Below are positions 62,054 through 64,000 of a DNA stretch of 64,000 nt, piece by piece (position 1 is the first letter of the stretch; every line of letters begins with the position of its first letter). The notes below the pieces were generated by a model, which saw only the letters and a list, made by a program, of their open reading frames with translations, made no database searches and was not told the DNA's origin. The translations under genes were made by a program, and so were the position numbers. Source of the DNA: Sphingomonadales bacterium (GTDB lineage Bacteria; Pseudomonadota; Alphaproteobacteria; Sphingomonadales; Sphingomonadaceae); the NCBI GenBank assembly GCA_028871475.1, contig JAGWMZ010000002.1, forward strand, positions 203,780-267,779, in the 5' to 3' direction.

Positions 62054-62775
62054 GCGGTGAGCTGGTCGCTGGCGATCATGCCGTCCGACAGGCGGATGAT
62101 GCGCTGGGCGCGGGCGGCCAGGGCCTCGTCATGGGTGATGATGACCAGCGTGGCGCCGGTCTGGGCGCGGCGTTCGAAGAGCAGGTCGATGATCTGCTCG
62201 CCGGTGTGATGGTCAAGATTACCGGTGGGTTCATCGGCAAAGATCAGTGTTGGGCGCGGGGCCAGCGCGCGGGCGATGGCGACGCGCTGTTGCTCGCCGC
62301 CCGAAAGCTGCGTGGGGTAATGCGTCAGGCGATGGCCAAGGCCGACTGCTTCCAGCTCGGCATGGGCGCGGTCCTGCGCATCCTCCATGCCGGCCAGTTC
62401 GAGCGGGGTCATGACATTTTCCAGCGCCGTCATGGTGGGCAGCAGGTGAAAGGCCTGCAGCACCACACCGATGCGGCCCCGCCGCGCGCGGGCCAGCGCA
62501 TCCTCGTCCAGCGTGGAAAAATCCTCACCCGCGACATGCAGCGTGCCCGAGGAGGCCTGTTCCAGCCCGGAGAGCAGCGCCATGAGCGAACTTTTGCCCG
62601 AACCGGAAGGGCCCAGCAGGGCGACAACCTGCCCCTGCGGCACGGTCAACGAGACGCCGTGCAGGATGGCGGTCGCTTCCTCGCCCTGCCCCAGCGTGAG
62701 GGTGAGGTCGCTGGCCGCGATGGCTGGTGGCATGGCCGGTTGCGGGGAAGGGTTGCTTTGTGGGGAATTTGTCAC
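62050..62775 (-). CDS. ybbA: ABC transporter ATP-binding protein, YbbA/LolD type
   Basis: A 241-aa ATPase of the MacB/LolD class. Walker [10 protein letters not shown] (55-63), Q loop [19 protein letters not shown], signature [15 protein letters not shown], Walker [13 protein letters not shown] and switch His in IITHDE are all intact, so it should be active. A Ser/Pro/Gln-rich leader of about 20 residues precedes the domain. It is coupled to ybbP and divergent from the esterase gene with 102 nt between, the same gene order as tesA-ybbA-ybbP of E. coli. Confidence 0.93.
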   Translation of the reverse strand: MTNSPQSNPSPQPAMPPAIAASDLTLTLGQGEEATAILHGVSLTVPQGQVVALLGPSGSGKSSLMALLSGLEQASSGTLHVAGEDFSTLDEDALARARRGRIGVVLQAFHLLPTMTALENVMTPLELAGMEDAQDRAHAELEAVGLGHRLTHYPTQLSGGEQQRVAIARALAPRPTLIFADEPTGNLDHHTGEQIIDLLFERRAQTGATLVIITHDEALAARAQRIIRLSDGMIASDQLTA

Positions 62776-62877
62776 GAGATGGATATGGCGCGTGGTGGCC
62801 CCGACGGCAAGGTGGGGTCAGGCGAAACGCGCCGGAAAGCACGAAAGGGCAGATGTTTGCGCAGGACGATCGGCCAG

Positions 62878-63609
62878 ATGGCAAAGATGATGGCGCTGGC
62901 CGGGGCAGTGCTGGCGCTGAGCGCCTGCGGGCAGGCGGGCGGCGAGCAATCGGCCCAGGATCCTGTGACTGCAACTCCGTCTGATGCACCCTCCGGCGCG
63001 AGCAGCCCGGCCGTTGCGGGGCCGGAGCGGCGTATCGTGGCGCTGGGTGATTCGCTGCTGGCCGGTTATGGGCTCAGGCCCGAGCAGGCCTATCCACCGC
63101 GATTGGAGGCGGCGCTGCGTTCGGCGGGCATCAATGCCCGGGTGGTCAATGCGGGCGTTTCGGGCGACACGACGGCCGACGGTCTGGCCCGGCTTGATTT
63201 CACATTGAGCAGCATCGAAAGCGGAGGCGGGAAGGTGGATCTGCTGCTGCTTTCGCTGGGCGGGAATGACATGTTGCGCGGCCTGTCGCCGGCGGCGACC
63301 CGGGCGAATCTGGAGGCTATCCTTGGCAAGCTGGACGCGCATCACATTCCCGTCGTGCTGCTGGGCATGATGGCCGCGCCCAATATGGGGGCCGATTATG
63401 CCAAGGCTTTCGACGCGATTTACCCCGATCTGGCGCGCCAGCATCACGCGGCGCTGGTGCCTTTCTTCATGGCGCCCATCAATGGCAAGCCGGGCATGCA
63501 ATTGCCCGACCACATCCATCCGACGCCCGAAGGTGTGGAGGCGATGGTCAAGGCGACCTTGCCGACTGTGGAGGGGGCTCTGCCGCAACATCCGCGGCTG
63601 CCCATGTGA
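62878..63609 (+). CDS. tesA: Arylesterase/lysophospholipase L1-like SGNH lipoprotein
   Basis: A 243-aa SGNH hydrolase. The N-terminus has a lipoprotein signal (LAGAVLALSACG, with lipobox LSAC), so the mature enzyme should be lipid-anchored, unlike soluble E. coli TesA. Block I IVALGDSLLAGYGL has the nucleophile Ser, followed by VVNAGVSGDTTADGLARL, the Asn block LLSLGGNDMLRG and the DHIHPTPEG block with catalytic Asp/His. ATG 62878 begins the signal. It is divergent from ybbA. The 278 nt behind it contain only a small hairpin near 63761. Confidence 0.9.
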   Translation: MAKMMALAGAVLALSACGQAGGEQSAQDPVTATPSDAPSGASSPAVAGPERRIVALGDSLLAGYGLRPEQAYPPRLEAALRSAGINARVVNAGVSGDTTADGLARLDFTLSSIESGGGKVDLLLLSLGGNDMLRGLSPAATRANLEAILGKLDAHHIPVVLLGMMAAPNMGADYAKAFDAIYPDLARQHHAALVPFFMAPINGKPGMQLPDHIHPTPEGVEAMVKATLPTVEGALPQHPRLPM

Positions 63610-63887
63610 GAGGCTGGCCCCTCAATGGCGACGGAAGGGCAGGGCGTTCTGCCTGCATTCAGGGAGGGGCGGGAATGGCGCGCGCTGTGTGGCGGAGGCA
63701 AGGTGCGGCAAAATCTGGAACAATTGTGCCATTTCGAGCCTATCTGTATCGCTATTGCACGCAAAGCCTGCTTTGCGCTTGCGCAAGGTGGGTGAAGAAT
63801 CACCAAAGGGTCTTTAGAGTTTGATCGAGATGCATAAGGGCCGGCCCTGCCGTGATGGGGCCAGCCATACAGGAGCAGTTTCAGCAT

Positions 63888-64000
63888 GATTACCCCTGTC
63901 ATTCTGTGCGGCGGCAATGGCACGCGGCTATGGCCGAGGAGCCGGGCGGTGAAGCCCAAGCCGTTCCTGCCGCTGGTGGGGGACGAGACGCTGTTTGAAG
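63888..64000 (+). CDS. Mannose-1-phosphate guanylyltransferase (partial, 5' end)
   Basis: The gene leaves the window at the right edge after 37 codons. [20 protein letters not shown] is the signature of GDP-mannose pyrophosphorylases (ManC/CpsB type) that make GDP-mannose for exopolysaccharide or lipid glycosylation. The next conserved stretch is [15 protein letters not shown], where most relatives have PKQFL. AGGAG lies 10 nt before the ATG. The possible isomerase domain cannot be seen. Confidence 0.88.

Noticed and set aside
61924-62877. Long upstream extension of the esterase frame
   Set aside because: It overlaps ybbA and part of ybbP on the other strand; the lipoprotein signal begins at ATG 62878.

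Overview
The window is high-GC DNA with typical alphaproteobacterial gene content. It carries four TonB-dependent receptors (TBDRs) and sphingomonad-type sugar and aromatic catabolism genes. The mannonate dehydratase resembles, from memory, the ManD of Novosphingobium aromaticivorans. I infer a Sphingomonadales chromosome, most likely Novosphingobium or a close relative. No sequence search was run. No prophage, integrase, intact insertion sequence or CRISPR array was seen.

Layout. 0-5.5 kb: tail of an ABC-F ATPase, an orphan hybrid histidine kinase, a luciferase-like oxidoreductase and a DipZ-type thiol-disulfide protein. 5.5-26.8 kb: a hexuronate/hemicellulose locus. It has a LacI regulator, a GH67 alpha-glucuronidase, and a tightly overlapping operon manD - MFS transporter - uxaC - uxuB - GH35, followed by a large TBDR, an SGNH esterase, an unrecognised 1257-aa LamG protein and a DUF885 protein. 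Four LacI-type operator-like sites tie lacI, the GH67/manD divergent region and the TBDR into one probable regulon. The enzymes convert glucuronate through fructuronate and mannonate to 2-keto-3-deoxygluconate. 26.8-28.1 kb: three small stress-type proteins. 28.1-31.8 kb: an ECF sigma/anti-sigma pair divergent from an S8-type protease and a Gly/Ser/Ala-rich exported protein.

32.3-49.1 kb: an accessory catabolic region with a GntR/FCD regulator, TBDR, small cytochrome c, type II dehydroquinase-like protein, MFS transporter, soluble PQQ dehydrogenase, ThuA protein, VOC protein, second TBDR, tannase/feruloyl esterase, MarR regulator, DUF3237 protein and aldehyde dehydrogenase. Together these would suit growth on quinate esters such as chlorogenate. 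That is an inference, and the dehydroquinase has substituted active-site positions. Two tandem structure-conserving palindromes (REP-like) lie directly behind the MarR gene.

49.2-64 kb: mostly core functions. tRNA-Thr(TGT), a DUF429-like protein coupled to rarA, a small membrane protein, a glycosyltransferase, a Gly/Tyr-rich exported protein, typA/bipA, another TBDR, a DUF805 protein, the ybbP-ybbA exporter with divergent tesA-type lipoprotein esterase, and the start of a mannose-1-phosphate guanylyltransferase gene.
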